From: Candidatus Gastranaerophilales bacterium
GTDB taxonomy: Bacteria > Cyanobacteriota > Vampirovibrionia > Gastranaerophilales > Gastranaerophilaceae
NCBI GenBank assembly: GCA_017475485.1
Contig: JAFVFO010000009.1
Location: 22,491 to 86,490, forward strand
Length of the DNA stretch: 64,000 bases
Direction of reading: 5' to 3'
Shown here in pieces: positions 9,262 through 18,198 of this stretch. Below the pieces are notes generated by a model, which did no database searches, had not been told where the DNA came from, and worked only from the letters and a program-made list of their open reading frames with translations. Position numbers and translations under genes: made by a program. Each line of letters starts with the position of its first letter. The stretch's first letter is position 1.

Positions 9262-9516
9262 TTATTGTTTTTGTGCTTTTGCTTCTTTAATTTTATTTAC
9301 AACACCTTTAACGATTGAAAATGCACTTAAAGCTGCTGCTAAAATTACCGCGCCGCCGACAATTGCATTCTTCTGACCTTTAACTGAGGCCGGAATATGT
9401 TCGGCTGCAAGGTTTTTTGCACCTGATGCATATTTAATTGTAGTTTTGCCAACTGTGTTAGCTGCGTTTAGTGCAGCTTGCGGAATGGCTTTTAAAGTAT
9501 TTAGATTTACTTGCAT
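9262..9516 (-). CDS. Small single-span membrane protein, unknown function
   Basis: This 84-aa protein has a helical N-terminal half and one hydrophobic segment near residues 50-70 (VGGAVILAAALSAFSIV), followed by a basic tail rich in lysine and alanine. No family is recognised. The start ATG has an AAAGGAAAA ribosome binding site and lies 18 bases after the stop of the 251-aa gene at 9535-10290, so the two are probably one operon. Both are alanine/lysine-rich with glycine-rich hydrophobic stretches, which suggests a shared membrane-associated role. Confidence 0.7.
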   Translation of the reverse strand: MQVNLNTLKAIPQAALNAANTVGKTTIKYASGAKNLAAEHIPASVKGQKNAIVGGAVILAAALSAFSIVKGVVNKIKEAKAQKQ

Positions 9517-9534
9517 AACTTTTCCTTTCTTTGT

Positions 9535-10290
9535 TTACGCTGCATCTGTATCGAATAGTTTATTGTATTCTTTTTCAATTTCTTTGTTATCTAATACAGC
9601 TTCTAAGACGTCGCCGCCGCCGTCACCGGCTTTCCAACCGAATAAACCGCCGAGAGCGGAAAGTGCAACGCTTGATTTGCTGTTAATTCCAACTGTTTCT
9701 GTAATAAATCTGGTTGTGTCTTTAGCTTTTTCTTGGTCTTGAACAAAAACATTTACACGTTTGCCGACACCTTCGACAAAGTTTTTATCGGGAGCACCGA
9801 TTTTTTTAGCTACTTCATCTAAATTGTCAAAGCTGAATCTTGCAAGTCTTTCGTTTACTGCATTTTTATGAGCAAGTTTTGCGGCTTCGTTATAGGCTTT
9901 GCCTTTGAAAACTGTTTTTGCTGCATTGCCGATAGCGCCGCCTGCTTTAGTCATTGCACTTGCTACCATACCGCCTGCATAAACACCGACTTTACCGATG
10001 AAATTAGCGATATTTTTGCCTTTTGCAATTGCTAACAAAATTGTACCTGCAGTTAAAATGCAAGTTTCAGGGCGGACATTTGCCTGAATTTGTGCAACTT
10101 TATTTTCAAAAACAGCCATTCTTTCTTGAGCTGATAAAGTATTTTTTTTAGTTTCGCTTAATGAAACATTTTCTTGCGGAAAACCTAAATCTTCTATTTT
10201 ATATAATTCAGCGTCTTTATCAGTATCCGGTTTTGAAGGATGCCTGTATTGTTTGCCGAAATTAAGAGAATTTATCGCACCTAACTGCAT
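9535..10290 (-). CDS. Hypothetical protein with N-terminal LNFGK motif
   Basis: The 251-aa protein starts MQLGAINSLNFGK and has no classical signal peptide. The N-terminal F-G motif resembles those in several other unknown proteins of this window (see findings). Residues about 80-135 are hydrophobic and glycine/alanine-rich and could form two membrane-associated helices. A mixed charged region follows, and a glycine-rich GWKAGDGGGD lies near the end. A near-perfect AGGAGG precedes the ATG. It is followed by the small membrane protein at 9262 and, beyond the IS remnant, the truncated gene at 8391. The function is unknown. Confidence 0.7.
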   Translation of the reverse strand: MQLGAINSLNFGKQYRHPSKPDTDKDAELYKIEDLGFPQENVSLSETKKNTLSAQERMAVFENKVAQIQANVRPETCILTAGTILLAIAKGKNIANFIGKVGVYAGGMVASAMTKAGGAIGNAAKTVFKGKAYNEAAKLAHKNAVNERLARFSFDNLDEVAKKIGAPDKNFVEGVGKRVNVFVQDQEKAKDTTRFITETVGINSKSSVALSALGGLFGWKAGDGGGDVLEAVLDNKEIEKEYNKLFDTDAA

Positions 10291-10480
10291 TTCACTTACC
10301 TCCTAGTTGAAGTCAATACACCTGTACAAAGTACAAACATATTTAAAGTTGCCTGTTATTGTTTTATTTTTGCGCCTATCTTTACAAATATTTACAATCT
10401 GAAAATCTAAGGGCTTAGTAGAGTTATTATAGTGCAAAAATATTAATAATGCAAGACTTTATAAGTTAAAAAAAACATTA

Positions 10481-10486
10481 TATAAT
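10481..10486 (+). promoter_or_regulatory. Consensus -10 box, leaderless arrangement
   Basis: TATAAT ends exactly 6 bases before the ATG at 10493, with no ribosome binding site between. Transcription should start at or next to the start codon. No good -35 is visible. Confidence 0.6.
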
Positions 10487-10492
10487 AACTTT

Positions 10493-11722
10493 ATGAAAAA
10501 GTTTTTAAGTTTAATAATATTAATTATATTAGCGGTTGCGGGTTTCAGTTTTTATGAGAAAAAGCACCCTGCGGATAACGGAAAGAAGTTTGCCTTTTGG
10601 ACAATCCAATTAAAACCCGTTTATGAAAAAGAAATTAATTCAATTATAAAAAATTTTGAAAAAAAACACCCGGATTATAAAGTTGTATGGGTTGATATTC
10701 CTATTGCAGAAGCCCAGAAAAGAACGCTTGCTTCCATACTTTCTTCAACTCCGCCCGATTTAGTCAACTTAAATCCGGATTTTTCAATACTTCTTGCTCA
10801 AAAAAATGCTTTGGAATATTTTAGTGAAAACGAAACGCAAAGTTATTTGCCTTCTTTAGTCAACAGATTAAAATATCAAGGGAAAATATATGCCCTTCCT
10901 TTTTATGCAACAAGTTCCGTTACGATATATAATAAAGAAATTTTTGACAAATGTGCACTGGATGTTCCATATACTTATGATGATTTGTATAAAATTTCTC
11001 CAAAAATAAAGACTTGTGCAAATATTCCTTCTTTTGCAATAAATATTAACGAAAATGATACTTTAGCAAAACTTTTAAATAAATATAATATTAATTCAAT
11101 ACAAACTCAAAACCAAATACAAGACAGTATTCATATCTATAATATGTTCAATTCTATGTACAAAAACAACTTTTTACCTAAAGATGTTTTAACGATTAAC
11201 CATAGAGAAGTTGTTGAAAAATATATGTCTAATCAGACTTCATTAATTGTTGCAGGGTCTAATTTTATTAATATGATTAAACAAAATGCGCTTGATACAT
11301 ATAATAAATCGGCATTAAGCTATCAATTAAAGGGTTCAAATAATTCTTACGATGTTGCATTAATGAATTTAATTATTCCAAAGAAATCTAAAAATAAAGA
11401 ACTTGCGCGCGAATTTGCTTTTGAATTGACATCAAAAGAAAATCAATTAAAACTTGCGCATTTGACAAATGTTTTGCCTGTTAATAAAGAAGCTCTCGAG
11501 GATGATTATTTTAAGAATTGCCCTGATGATTTAGTTGAAAAATCACGTTGTATCAGTGCAAAACAGTTAAGTAATCTTAATACCGTAAATTTTTCTCAAA
11601 ACAATAAAAAGGCCTTAAATGAAGCAATAAATAAAACTTTGGAAGAAATTTTATTAAATAATTCCGATGTAAATAAAAGCGTAAATAATCTTTCTTTGGA
11701 ATTAAAAAGAATGCAGAACTAA
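10493..11722 (+). CDS. Extracellular solute-binding protein, family 1 type
   Basis: This 409-aa protein has an N-terminal hydrophobic segment (residues 4-21) and then a periplasmic-binding fold of the carbohydrate ABC transporter kind: FAFWTIQLKPVYEK, IIKNFEKKHPDYKVVWVD and the block GKIYALPFYATSSVTIYNKE. Such proteins capture sugars or sugar derivatives for ABC importers. There is no lipobox cysteine after the hydrophobic segment, so it is probably anchored by the uncleaved helix or released. No permease or ATPase genes are adjacent. It appears to be translated from a leaderless mRNA. It overlaps the convergent gene 11719-12390 by 4 bases. The ligand is unknown. Confidence 0.8.
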   Translation: MKKFLSLIILIILAVAGFSFYEKKHPADNGKKFAFWTIQLKPVYEKEINSIIKNFEKKHPDYKVVWVDIPIAEAQKRTLASILSSTPPDLVNLNPDFSILLAQKNALEYFSENETQSYLPSLVNRLKYQGKIYALPFYATSSVTIYNKEIFDKCALDVPYTYDDLYKISPKIKTCANIPSFAININENDTLAKLLNKYNINSIQTQNQIQDSIHIYNMFNSMYKNNFLPKDVLTINHREVVEKYMSNQTSLIVAGSNFINMIKQNALDTYNKSALSYQLKGSNNSYDVALMNLIIPKKSKNKELAREFAFELTSKENQLKLAHLTNVLPVNKEALEDDYFKNCPDDLVEKSRCISAKQLSNLNTVNFSQNNKKALNEAINKTLEEILLNNSDVNKSVNNLSLELKRMQN

Positions 11723-12390
11723 ATTCTTACGGCTTTGCCTTGTTTTATTTTATTAAGAACTTTTGAACTTTGTGAATGTTTTTTGGAATAATTTTTTACA
11801 AATTCAATAGCTTCAATATCGCGTTTTATTGCTGTTTTAAGCTCAATTATTTCATCAAAAGTTAAATCTTCTATTTTTGAAGTTTCGCAATAATTAAATA
11901 CTTTTTTGTATTTTTCCTGTGATTTTATATCATAGCCTTTTATGCCTGTTTTGTAGCAATACCACTTGTAAAATTCATAGCAGAAAAGGTATGAACTGAA
12001 ATCTTTATCTATTACAAACATTTCAGGTGTTTTAAAAGATATTTTTTTATTTAAAAGTAAATTCAAATATAATGCCTTAATACCTTTTAAAGGTGTTATA
12101 AAGCCCGCTTCTTCGCCTATTTTTGATAATAATTTTTCAGGTTTTTTTATAACATGGATTTGTGTTTTTGCGCCTTTTATATATTCAATCAGCTTTTTGG
12201 GGTCTGATGAATATTTTTGAATGATTTTTTCAACTTTATCTGCCTGTAAATCCGCATTGTATGCCTTTATTTGCAAATCTGCGGAATAATTACAGAACTT
12301 TTTAGGAGTTATTTTCATTTTAAGAAGTGCAATTTTATTTGCACATATTATTTTTGCAATTCTTTTAATTATGCTCTCAATATTATACAT
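11719..12390 (-). CDS. Hypothetical lysine-rich protein
   Basis: The 223-aa soluble protein is rich in lysine, isoleucine and aromatic residues. It has many predicted helices, a cluster FCYEFYKWYCYKTG near residues 143-156, and no signal peptide or recognised domain. No ribosome binding site is well placed: GAGAGG lies about 16 bases before the ATG, and a seven-codon frame beginning at 12406 overlaps the start. The start therefore remains uncertain. It converges on the solute-binding gene with a 4-base overlap and no terminator between them. Confidence 0.65.
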   Translation of the reverse strand: MYNIESIIKRIAKIICANKIALLKMKITPKKFCNYSADLQIKAYNADLQADKVEKIIQKYSSDPKKLIEYIKGAKTQIHVIKKPEKLLSKIGEEAGFITPLKGIKALYLNLLLNKKISFKTPEMFVIDKDFSSYLFCYEFYKWYCYKTGIKGYDIKSQEKYKKVFNYCETSKIEDLTFDEIIELKTAIKRDIEAIEFVKNYSKKHSQSSKVLNKIKQGKAVRI

Positions 12391-12454
12391 AAGTTTTTGA
12401 AGTCATCCTCTCATATTAATAAAAACATTTTCACTTCAAAAATTTACTCTATGT

Positions 12455-12460
12455 TATAAT
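12455..12460 (+). promoter_or_regulatory. Consensus -10 box, leaderless arrangement
   Basis: TATAAT ends 6 bases before the ATG of the pseudouridine synthase gene at 12467, and no Shine-Dalgarno sequence is present. Confidence 0.6.
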
Positions 12461-12466
12461 TCTTTT

Positions 12467-13192
12467 ATGAGAATCAATAAATACATAGCGCAATCAGGCT
12501 TCTGTTCAAGAAGAAAAGCGGATGAGCTAATTGAATCGGGCAGGGTAAAAGTTAACGGCAAAGTTGTTACCATGCTTGGTTTTGAAATACGCGTTAAAGA
12601 TAAAGTTACAATTGATGATAAATTAATTAGGGCTGACAAATTAGAATATTATAAATTTTATAAACCTGCGGGGTATATTACTTCTAAAGATGATGAAAAA
12701 GGAAGGAAAACAATTTATGACATTTTACCTAAGGAATATCATCACCTAAACCCTGTCGGGCGTCTGGACAAAGATTCAACCGGTCTTTTGATATTAACAA
12801 ATGACGGGAATTTGCAGTATGAATTAACTCATCCTTCCATAAAAGTAGCTAAAACTTACGTTGTTAAGGTTGAAGGCATTTTAAAAGATAATGAACTGCA
12901 AAAATTAACCGATGGTATTGAAATTGAAAAAGGGAAAATTGCCTATTGCGATTGGGAAATTTTAGAGCAAACAAAAACGGATACCTTATTTGAAATAATT
13001 CTATATCAAGGCTTAAATCGGCAGATTAGAAAAATGTTTGAATTTTTAGGCCATAATGTGATAAATTTAAAACGTATAAGACATGCATCTATTGATTTAA
13101 CAGGTTTAAAAAAAGGACAGATAAAACCTATAAAACCCCGTCAAATCAAAGAACTTAAACAATATTTAGATAAAATTAAAGAGGAAAAATAA
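12467..13192 (+). CDS. rluB: Ribosomal large subunit pseudouridine synthase, RluB/RsuA family
   Basis: The 241-aa protein has an N-terminal S4 RNA-binding domain (residues 1-48, [20 protein letters not shown]) followed by the RsuA-type catalytic domain. The signature [17 protein letters not shown] contains the catalytic aspartate D101. It converts a uridine in rRNA to pseudouridine; family membership is clear, but the exact site (23S by RluB or 16S by RsuA) is inferred. Only one base separates its stop from serS, so they form an operon driven by a leaderless promoter. Confidence 0.9.
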   Translation: MRINKYIAQSGFCSRRKADELIESGRVKVNGKVVTMLGFEIRVKDKVTIDDKLIRADKLEYYKFYKPAGYITSKDDEKGRKTIYDILPKEYHHLNPVGRLDKDSTGLLILTNDGNLQYELTHPSIKVAKTYVVKVEGILKDNELQKLTDGIEIEKGKIAYCDWEILEQTKTDTLFEIILYQGLNRQIRKMFEFLGHNVINLKRIRHASIDLTGLKKGQIKPIKPRQIKELKQYLDKIKEEK

Positions 13193-13193
13193 A

Positions 13194-14456
13194 ATGCTGG
13201 ATATTAAATTAATCAGAGAAAACCCTGAAAAAATTAATGAACTTTTAAAAAGAAGAAACCCCGATTTATCAGTTGATGAAGTTATTAAAATAGATGAAGA
13301 AAGACGCAAAGCCCAGTTTGAACTTGATAATAAAAGAGCTCTCAGAAAGTCTGAATCTAATAAAATCGGTGCAATGAAAAAAAACGGAGAAGATACAACT
13401 TCTATCCAAGCCGAAATTCGTGAACTCGGTGATGAAATAAAAGCTCTTGAAGAAAAAATGGGCGAATTGGATACAAAGCAAAAACAAACACTTTTATGTA
13501 TTCCGAATACTCCTGATGAAACAATCCCCATAGGGGCGGATGACAGCGCTAACGTTGAAATTAAACGCTGGGGTGAACCTACAAAGTTTGATTTTGAATA
13601 TAAAGCGCACTGGGATTTGTGTCCTGAACTTTGTATGCTTGATTTTGAAAGAGGAGTAAAATTAGCTCATACAAGATTTACTCTGTATCGTGATAAAGGT
13701 GCAAAATTAGAACGCGCAATAATTAATTTCTTTTTAGATACACATACTCTGACAAGAGGTTACGAAGAAATATTTCCGCCGGTTATGGCAAATTCGCGCA
13801 CAATGACAGGTACGGGACAGTTACCTAAATTTGAACAAGATATGTTCAAGTGTGTTGATGAAGATTTATACTTAATTCCGACAGCGGAAGTTCCCGTTAC
13901 AAATATTTACCAAGATGAAATATTGCCAGAAGAAATGCTTCCGAAATATATGACTGCATACACTCCTTGTTTCAGGCGTGAAGCTGGTTCTGCCGGAAAA
14001 GATACCAGAGGTTTAATCAGACAACATCAATTTAACAAAGTTGAACTTGTTAAATTAACAAAACCAGAACAATCCGAAGAAGAACATGAAAAATTAACCC
14101 GCGACGCCGAAAATGTATTGGAATTATTAAAACTTCCATACAGACGAGTTTGCTTGTCAACCGGCGATATTGGTTTTTCGGCTAAAAAATGCTACGACCT
14201 TGAAGTTTGGATGCCTTCGTATAATTCTTATAAAGAAATTTCTTCTTGTTCTAATTTTGGCGATTTTCAAGCACGTAGAGCAAATATTCGTTTCAGAAGA
14301 AAAGACGGCTCGGTTGAATTTGTTCATACCTTAAATGGCTCAGGATTAGCGGTAGGCAGAACATTAGCCGCAATTTGTGAAAATTTCCAAACAAAAGACG
14401 GTCATATAATTGTACCAGAAGTTTTGAGAAAATACACAGGCTTTGATATAATATAA
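13194..14456 (+). CDS. serS: Seryl-tRNA synthetase
   Basis: This class II synthetase of 420 aa charges tRNA-Ser. It has an N-terminal tRNA-binding coiled coil (about residues 30-105), motif 2 at [20 protein letters not shown], a serine-binding loop region TAEVPVTN, and motif 3 at [15 protein letters not shown]. The length matches the bacterial family. The start ATG follows the AAAGAGG ribosome binding site and lies one base after the rluB stop. A short secreted protein gene follows after 26 bases. Confidence 0.97.
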   Translation: MLDIKLIRENPEKINELLKRRNPDLSVDEVIKIDEERRKAQFELDNKRALRKSESNKIGAMKKNGEDTTSIQAEIRELGDEIKALEEKMGELDTKQKQTLLCIPNTPDETIPIGADDSANVEIKRWGEPTKFDFEYKAHWDLCPELCMLDFERGVKLAHTRFTLYRDKGAKLERAIINFFLDTHTLTRGYEEIFPPVMANSRTMTGTGQLPKFEQDMFKCVDEDLYLIPTAEVPVTNIYQDEILPEEMLPKYMTAYTPCFRREAGSAGKDTRGLIRQHQFNKVELVKLTKPEQSEEEHEKLTRDAENVLELLKLPYRRVCLSTGDIGFSAKKCYDLEVWMPSYNSYKEISSCSNFGDFQARRANIRFRRKDGSVEFVHTLNGSGLAVGRTLAAICENFQTKDGHIIVPEVLRKYTGFDII

Positions 14457-14482
14457 ATTAGAATATTTCGGAGTAAAATTAA

Positions 14483-15037
14483 ATGAAAAAAATTCTATTT
14501 TTATTTTTGGCATTTATAACTGCAACCGCCGTTATGGTATATGCTGCAAGCGATTATTATGATGATGATTTCAATAATAATCACAACAGTTACAGGGGCG
14601 GCTATGGTAGCTATGGCGGTGACGGCGAGGAAGTTACATTCCAGCTTAGAATTCCGCCTGAATTAACAGGCAGAATAGATGATTCTTTCTTTCAAGACAG
14701 AACGGAAGATTTCTATCGTTCAATGCCTGATGACGGTGTAAAATTTTATACTAAAATAAGAACATGCACACCTGCAAAATTTGCTTCTTCTAAAGAAGCT
14801 GTGTATGGTAAAACAAAAGACGGCAGATGTCATTATTCTTTTAAATTCTTAAAAGAAGGCAAAGACGTTGAAAATCACTGCTTTTTACCAATGTCTGTTG
14901 CTGTAGGCTATTCTACAACTGCGCTTGATGTCAGAGAATACGCTGAAACTAACTCTGAGCTTTCATCTCAAAGAATTAAACAAAATAACGAAATAAGAAA
15001 AATTATGTATGATTATTGCAAATTAAACATAAAATAA
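14483..15037 (+). CDS. Secreted protein of unknown function
   Basis: The 184-aa product has a clear signal peptide (MKKILFLFLAFITATAVMVYA, with likely cleavage after A-S). An acidic and glycine/tyrosine-rich low-complexity stretch follows (residues 22-50, with repeated YGSYGG-like units), then a folded domain with cysteines in RTCTPAKF, GRCHYSFKF and NHCFLP and a terminal YCKLN. These could form disulfides in the periplasm. It has a GGAG ribosome binding site and is followed by another small secreted cysteine-containing protein, so the two are probably co-transcribed. The family is not recognised. Confidence 0.75.
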   Translation: MKKILFLFLAFITATAVMVYAASDYYDDDFNNNHNSYRGGYGSYGGDGEEVTFQLRIPPELTGRIDDSFFQDRTEDFYRSMPDDGVKFYTKIRTCTPAKFASSKEAVYGKTKDGRCHYSFKFLKEGKDVENHCFLPMSVAVGYSTTALDVREYAETNSELSSQRIKQNNEIRKIMYDYCKLNIK

Positions 15038-15070
15038 TATAATAAAATTAAAAGCCAAGGAGAAATATAA

Positions 15071-15385
15071 ATGAAAAAAATTTTATCATTAATTTTAATG
15101 TCAGTATTTGCTTTAACAGTTAGCGCATTCGCGAAAGATGTTACAAAAGTAAAATCTAAAAAAGATGTATTAAAAGATAAAGAATACAAAGAACTAAAAA
15201 CAGCATATTTTAATGCAGAAGGCTATGGTGATACATATAATTGCAAAGTTGAACAAGAAAAATTCTGTAAAGTAAAAGATTACGATACAGGTGTTTATGT
15301 ACTTTGTGACCGTCAAGTATCAAGAACGCAGTGGGAATCTGCAAAAATATTTTTCAAATACGGAAGATGTGTTAAATTAAATTAA
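15071..15385 (+). CDS. Small secreted cysteine-containing protein
   Basis: The 104-aa product has a signal peptide (first 21 residues, ending ALTVSAFA). The mature part of about 83 residues holds four cysteines (YNCKVEQEKFCKVKD, YVLCDRQ and GRCVKLN), enough for two disulfide bonds. A strong AAGGAG precedes the ATG. It follows the secreted 184-aa protein by 33 bases and ends at a bidirectional terminator. No family is recognised. Confidence 0.75.
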   Translation: MKKILSLILMSVFALTVSAFAKDVTKVKSKKDVLKDKEYKELKTAYFNAEGYGDTYNCKVEQEKFCKVKDYDTGVYVLCDRQVSRTQWESAKIFFKYGRCVKLN

Positions 15386-15403
15386 AAACAATTTTTAATT
15401 TTT

Positions 15404-15429
15404 AAAAAGGCTCTATGTAGAGCCTTTTT
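15404..15429. terminator. Bidirectional intrinsic terminator
   Basis: AAAAAGGCTCT and AGAGCCTTTTT form a perfect stem around ATGT. The right arm overlaps the end of the Hsp20 gene on the other strand. Confidence 0.9.
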
Positions 15430-15886
15430 ATTTCACCGTCAGTTTTTTCTTATTTTCACTCATACTTTCTTTCTTAGGTGCGCTAATTGTTAAAATTCCG
15501 TCTTTTAATTCTGCTTCTGCCTTTTTTGTGTCGATTTCTTCCGGTAAATATATTGTTCTTGAAAATTCCCCGTATTTAAGTTCGGTTTTCGTGTAGTTAT
15601 GGTCTTGTGTTTTCTTTTCTTCTTCTTTTTTTGCGTTAACTATAACATAGTTTGAATCAATATCTATATCTAAATTTTCTTTTTTGATACCGGGTAATTC
15701 CGCTTTTAATTCATAAGTTTTACCTTTATCGGATACTTCTATAGGAATTGAGAATTTTGTTTCGTTTTCTTCCCAGTAGTTTGCCTCGGGGAAATAACTG
15801 TCGAAGTGTCTGTTTAATAAAGAGCTGATTTCGTCATTTACAGTTCTTATAAAATTTTCCGGTGCACGTCTTACTAAAAAATTCAT
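15428..15886 (-). CDS. Small heat shock protein (Hsp20/alpha-crystallin)
   Basis: This 152-aa ATP-independent holdase has the alpha-crystallin domain at about residues 45-140: ELPGIKKENLDIDI, GEFSRTIYLPEEID, and the terminal A-x-x-x-x-G-I-L-T-I motif DGILTISAPK. A short N-terminal arm and a lysine-rich tail complete it. It has the ribosome binding site AAAGGAG. I find no CIRCE element in the upstream region, so any heat regulation uses another signal. It stands alone, divergent from the 653-aa gene at 16011. Confidence 0.93.
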   Translation of the reverse strand: MNFLVRRAPENFIRTVNDEISSLLNRHFDSYFPEANYWEENETKFSIPIEVSDKGKTYELKAELPGIKKENLDIDIDSNYVIVNAKKEEEKKTQDHNYTKTELKYGEFSRTIYLPEEIDTKKAEAELKDGILTISAPKKESMSENKKKLTVK

Positions 15887-16010
15887 AATTTACTCCTTTC
15901 AGCTTATCTTTTATTTCTTACATTCACATTATCGCTCTATTTTTAAATAAACCTCATTTTTTAATAAAAAATTAATTATTCGGGCAAACAATTTTCTTTA
16001 GTAGTTTTAT

Positions 16011-17972
16011 ATGAAAGCTATGAAAATAACACCGGTTACAAATCATTATTTTAGCCATATTCAGCCTAAAAATAACAAAATTCAAAATAGAAATATATCA
16101 AATTCTTTTGATTTAAATAGTCTTAATTATAATGACTATTTAATGTTTACTGCGCGTGTGGATAAAAGTTTGTACAGGTTTTATTCCGAAAATAAAGATA
16201 GAATGCCTGAAACTTTGAAAAAATATATTGAATCCCTTGATGATTTATCTTGTGTTGAGCCAATTGACGCGCAATTTAGCGCATTTGAAGGACTTATCAT
16301 TGCGCAAAACGTTCAGGATGTTAAAGATTATTATGACGATGAACCTTTGTTTCAAAATCTTGTTCCGCTTGATGAAATAAAGTCAAAACGCGGCTTTTTG
16401 TATGATATAAGGGTTATGAAAGATACTTTGGAAGAATGCTCTGAATCTGTTTTGAAAACGGGTGAAGATTTTAGCGTTTATCTTTTAAAGAAAGTATTTT
16501 TAGAAGCAAAAAGTCTTAGTGAAATTAATGAAGATTTAGATAATGACTTAAATCCTGTTTTTCAAAATGAACAGAAAAATTACATGACCTATGATAATTT
16601 TAAGGCTCTGGGGATACAACTGCCTAATGCACAGTATCTTACTTCTTTACGTTTCACAAAAAAGGGTTACAGTGACGAAATGGGCCGAAAAATTGCTTTG
16701 GCTTATGAAAAATTAACTCCCGAGCAAAAGGCTAAGAAGTCTAAAACATCTTCAATGTTTTTTAAAAAATACTGGCAGGAATTAGATGATATAAAAAAGG
16801 GCGAAATTTCAAAAAAAAGAAGTGAAGCTCAAAAAGCACGCTGGACTAAGCTGTCGCCTGATGAAAAAACACAATTAATTCAAAAACTTCAAACAGGAAC
16901 GGATTTTCAAAAATTTGCTATGATTAACGCTTGGAATAATTGTGATGAAATAAGATATGCTCTTTCCGATTTCTTAAAAGAGAAAAATATCCATGCTGCA
17001 GAACGTGTTATTTATAAAACTGACGCTTACTCAAAATATCAAGCTCAAATTATGTCTGAATTTTGGAGTAAAAATCCGCAATATGCAAATATAATCGGAA
17101 ATGCAATCACAAAATCTTATGAACAGTTGTCACAAGCGAAAAATGACGGAAGTTATGAAAAAATTATTGAAGAAATTTTGCAAATTCAAAAAACCAAAAA
17201 ACAGGAATTGAAAAAACCGCAAAATTCAAAAAGGCCTGCTGTTGTTGAATCTAAACCCAAGGATGATAAAAGCAGTGAATATTTTGAAATATTTAAAAAG
17301 AACTATTCGCTTGCATATTTTTTTCTTCCTCAGGAATTTGTTAACGTTTATTGTAATCATGTTAAAAATCATATTTCAAACCCGGAATTAATGCTTATGT
17401 GGTCAAAACTATTAGTCAATCAGGCCAGCGAGGATGAAATTAATATTTTGAGCACCGAATTATCTTCAATTGGTGAAAGTCCGGAAACTTTCTGTGCAAA
17501 AAGAGCGGCAGAAGAAGCCATGGCACAGGTTTTATATGAAGCGTCGGATAAAAAAGCACCTGAACTTTTTTCATTACAGTATAATCCTTTAAGTATAGTT
17601 TCATATAAGGCAAATAAACAGGATAGTTTTCCTTTTAGTGTTGCGCTGAATGATGACTTAGGAAATGAAATCCTCATTACCTTTAACAAAAAACCGGATT
17701 TTAAAAAAATCGCTTCTTTGTATAAAAAATATTCAAAACCGCCTTATCAAAGAACTGTGGAAGAATTAAATTCTTTGTTCTATAGCACTTATGTCAATTT
17801 TATAGGTAAATCAAAATATTCCGAAGATACTAAAAGAGCCTTAAGACAATTTATTTCAAGCTACGGCGCGGCTGCGGATTTGATTTTAAATGAAAAAAAT
17901 CCTGAAATTTCGCGCCAGAGAATGCTTAAGCTGTCATCTCTTTTAATGAGTACGGCTTGTGCAAATCTTTAG
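16011..17972 (+). CDS. Large hypothetical protein
   Basis: The 653-aa protein has no signal peptide or membrane segment. Near the N-terminus it has NYNDYLMFTARVDKSLYRFY, then a largely helical body with a lysine-rich section around residues 235-300 (repeated KK..S/KARW motifs such as SEAQKARWTKLSPDEK, reminiscent of small DNA-binding helix repeats). A charged K/P linker follows near 395-420, then a C-terminal globular domain. The SEAQKARW element resembles NUMOD-type motifs of HNH endonucleases, but no HNH core is seen here. The lack of a good ribosome binding site leaves the first ATG slightly uncertain; a second ATG lies three codons on. The function is unknown. Confidence 0.65.
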   Translation: MKAMKITPVTNHYFSHIQPKNNKIQNRNISNSFDLNSLNYNDYLMFTARVDKSLYRFYSENKDRMPETLKKYIESLDDLSCVEPIDAQFSAFEGLIIAQNVQDVKDYYDDEPLFQNLVPLDEIKSKRGFLYDIRVMKDTLEECSESVLKTGEDFSVYLLKKVFLEAKSLSEINEDLDNDLNPVFQNEQKNYMTYDNFKALGIQLPNAQYLTSLRFTKKGYSDEMGRKIALAYEKLTPEQKAKKSKTSSMFFKKYWQELDDIKKGEISKKRSEAQKARWTKLSPDEKTQLIQKLQTGTDFQKFAMINAWNNCDEIRYALSDFLKEKNIHAAERVIYKTDAYSKYQAQIMSEFWSKNPQYANIIGNAITKSYEQLSQAKNDGSYEKIIEEILQIQKTKKQELKKPQNSKRPAVVESKPKDDKSSEYFEIFKKNYSLAYFFLPQEFVNVYCNHVKNHISNPELMLMWSKLLVNQASEDEINILSTELSSIGESPETFCAKRAAEEAMAQVLYEASDKKAPELFSLQYNPLSIVSYKANKQDSFPFSVALNDDLGNEILITFNKKPDFKKIASLYKKYSKPPYQRTVEELNSLFYSTYVNFIGKSKYSEDTKRALRQFISSYGAAADLILNEKNPEISRQRMLKLSSLLMSTACANL

Positions 17973-18011
17973 ATTTTGTTATATAGCAATAAGAAATCAA
18001 GAGCTGAGTAC

Positions 18012-18050
18012 GCAGTATGAAGGCATTAATTCCTTAATGCCTTCATACGC
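18012..18050. repeat. 15-bp perfect inverted repeat
   Basis: GTATGAAGGCATTAA at 18015-18029 pairs with its exact complement at 18034-18048 around a TTCC loop. A further GC pair outside carries one bulged base. It is far stronger than a typical terminator stem and has no T tract. Confidence 0.8.
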
Positions 18051-18122
18051 ACACTTTTGTCTCTAATTTTGCTTGGTGTGGCAAGTCTGCCTACCCTTTG
18101 CTTCGCTCTGGAATACTCCTGA

Positions 18123-18139
18123 GAAAATCAACGATTTTC
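18123..18139. repeat. 7-bp inverted repeat
   Basis: GAAAATC and GATTTTC are separated by three bases. It is the middle of the three hairpins in this gap. Confidence 0.6.
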
Positions 18140-18162
18140 ACATCGTCTGAGTTATGCACCTC

Positions 18163-18189
18163 GAAATGGAAGCTCATCGCTTCCATTTC
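18163..18189. repeat. 11-bp perfect inverted repeat with GCTCATCGC core
   Basis: GAAATGGAAGC and GCTTCCATTTC flank a TCATC loop. It lies about 10 bases past the stop of the SLH gene. The same GC-TCATC-GC core with a different stem occurs at 41624-41640 on the other strand. Confidence 0.75.
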
Positions 18190-18198
18190 TGCGGCATA

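Larger units (their letters stand above)
17973..18198. other. Hairpin-rich intergenic region between convergent genes
   Basis: No gene is seen here. The segment is richer in G and C than its surroundings and holds three perfect inverted repeats in a row (listed separately). It lies between the ends of the 653-aa gene and the SLH protein gene, and none of the hairpins has a proper T run. Confidence 0.6.

Noticed and set aside
12383-12406. Seven-codon leader peptide before the 11719-12390 gene
   Set aside because: The frame exists and overlaps the start, but the GAGAGG directly abuts its ATG, too close for ribosome binding, and the codons show no regulatory theme.
15887-16010. CIRCE/HrcA operator for the Hsp20 gene
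   Set aside because: The TTAGCACTC-N9-GAGTGCTAA pattern is absent from the upstream region.
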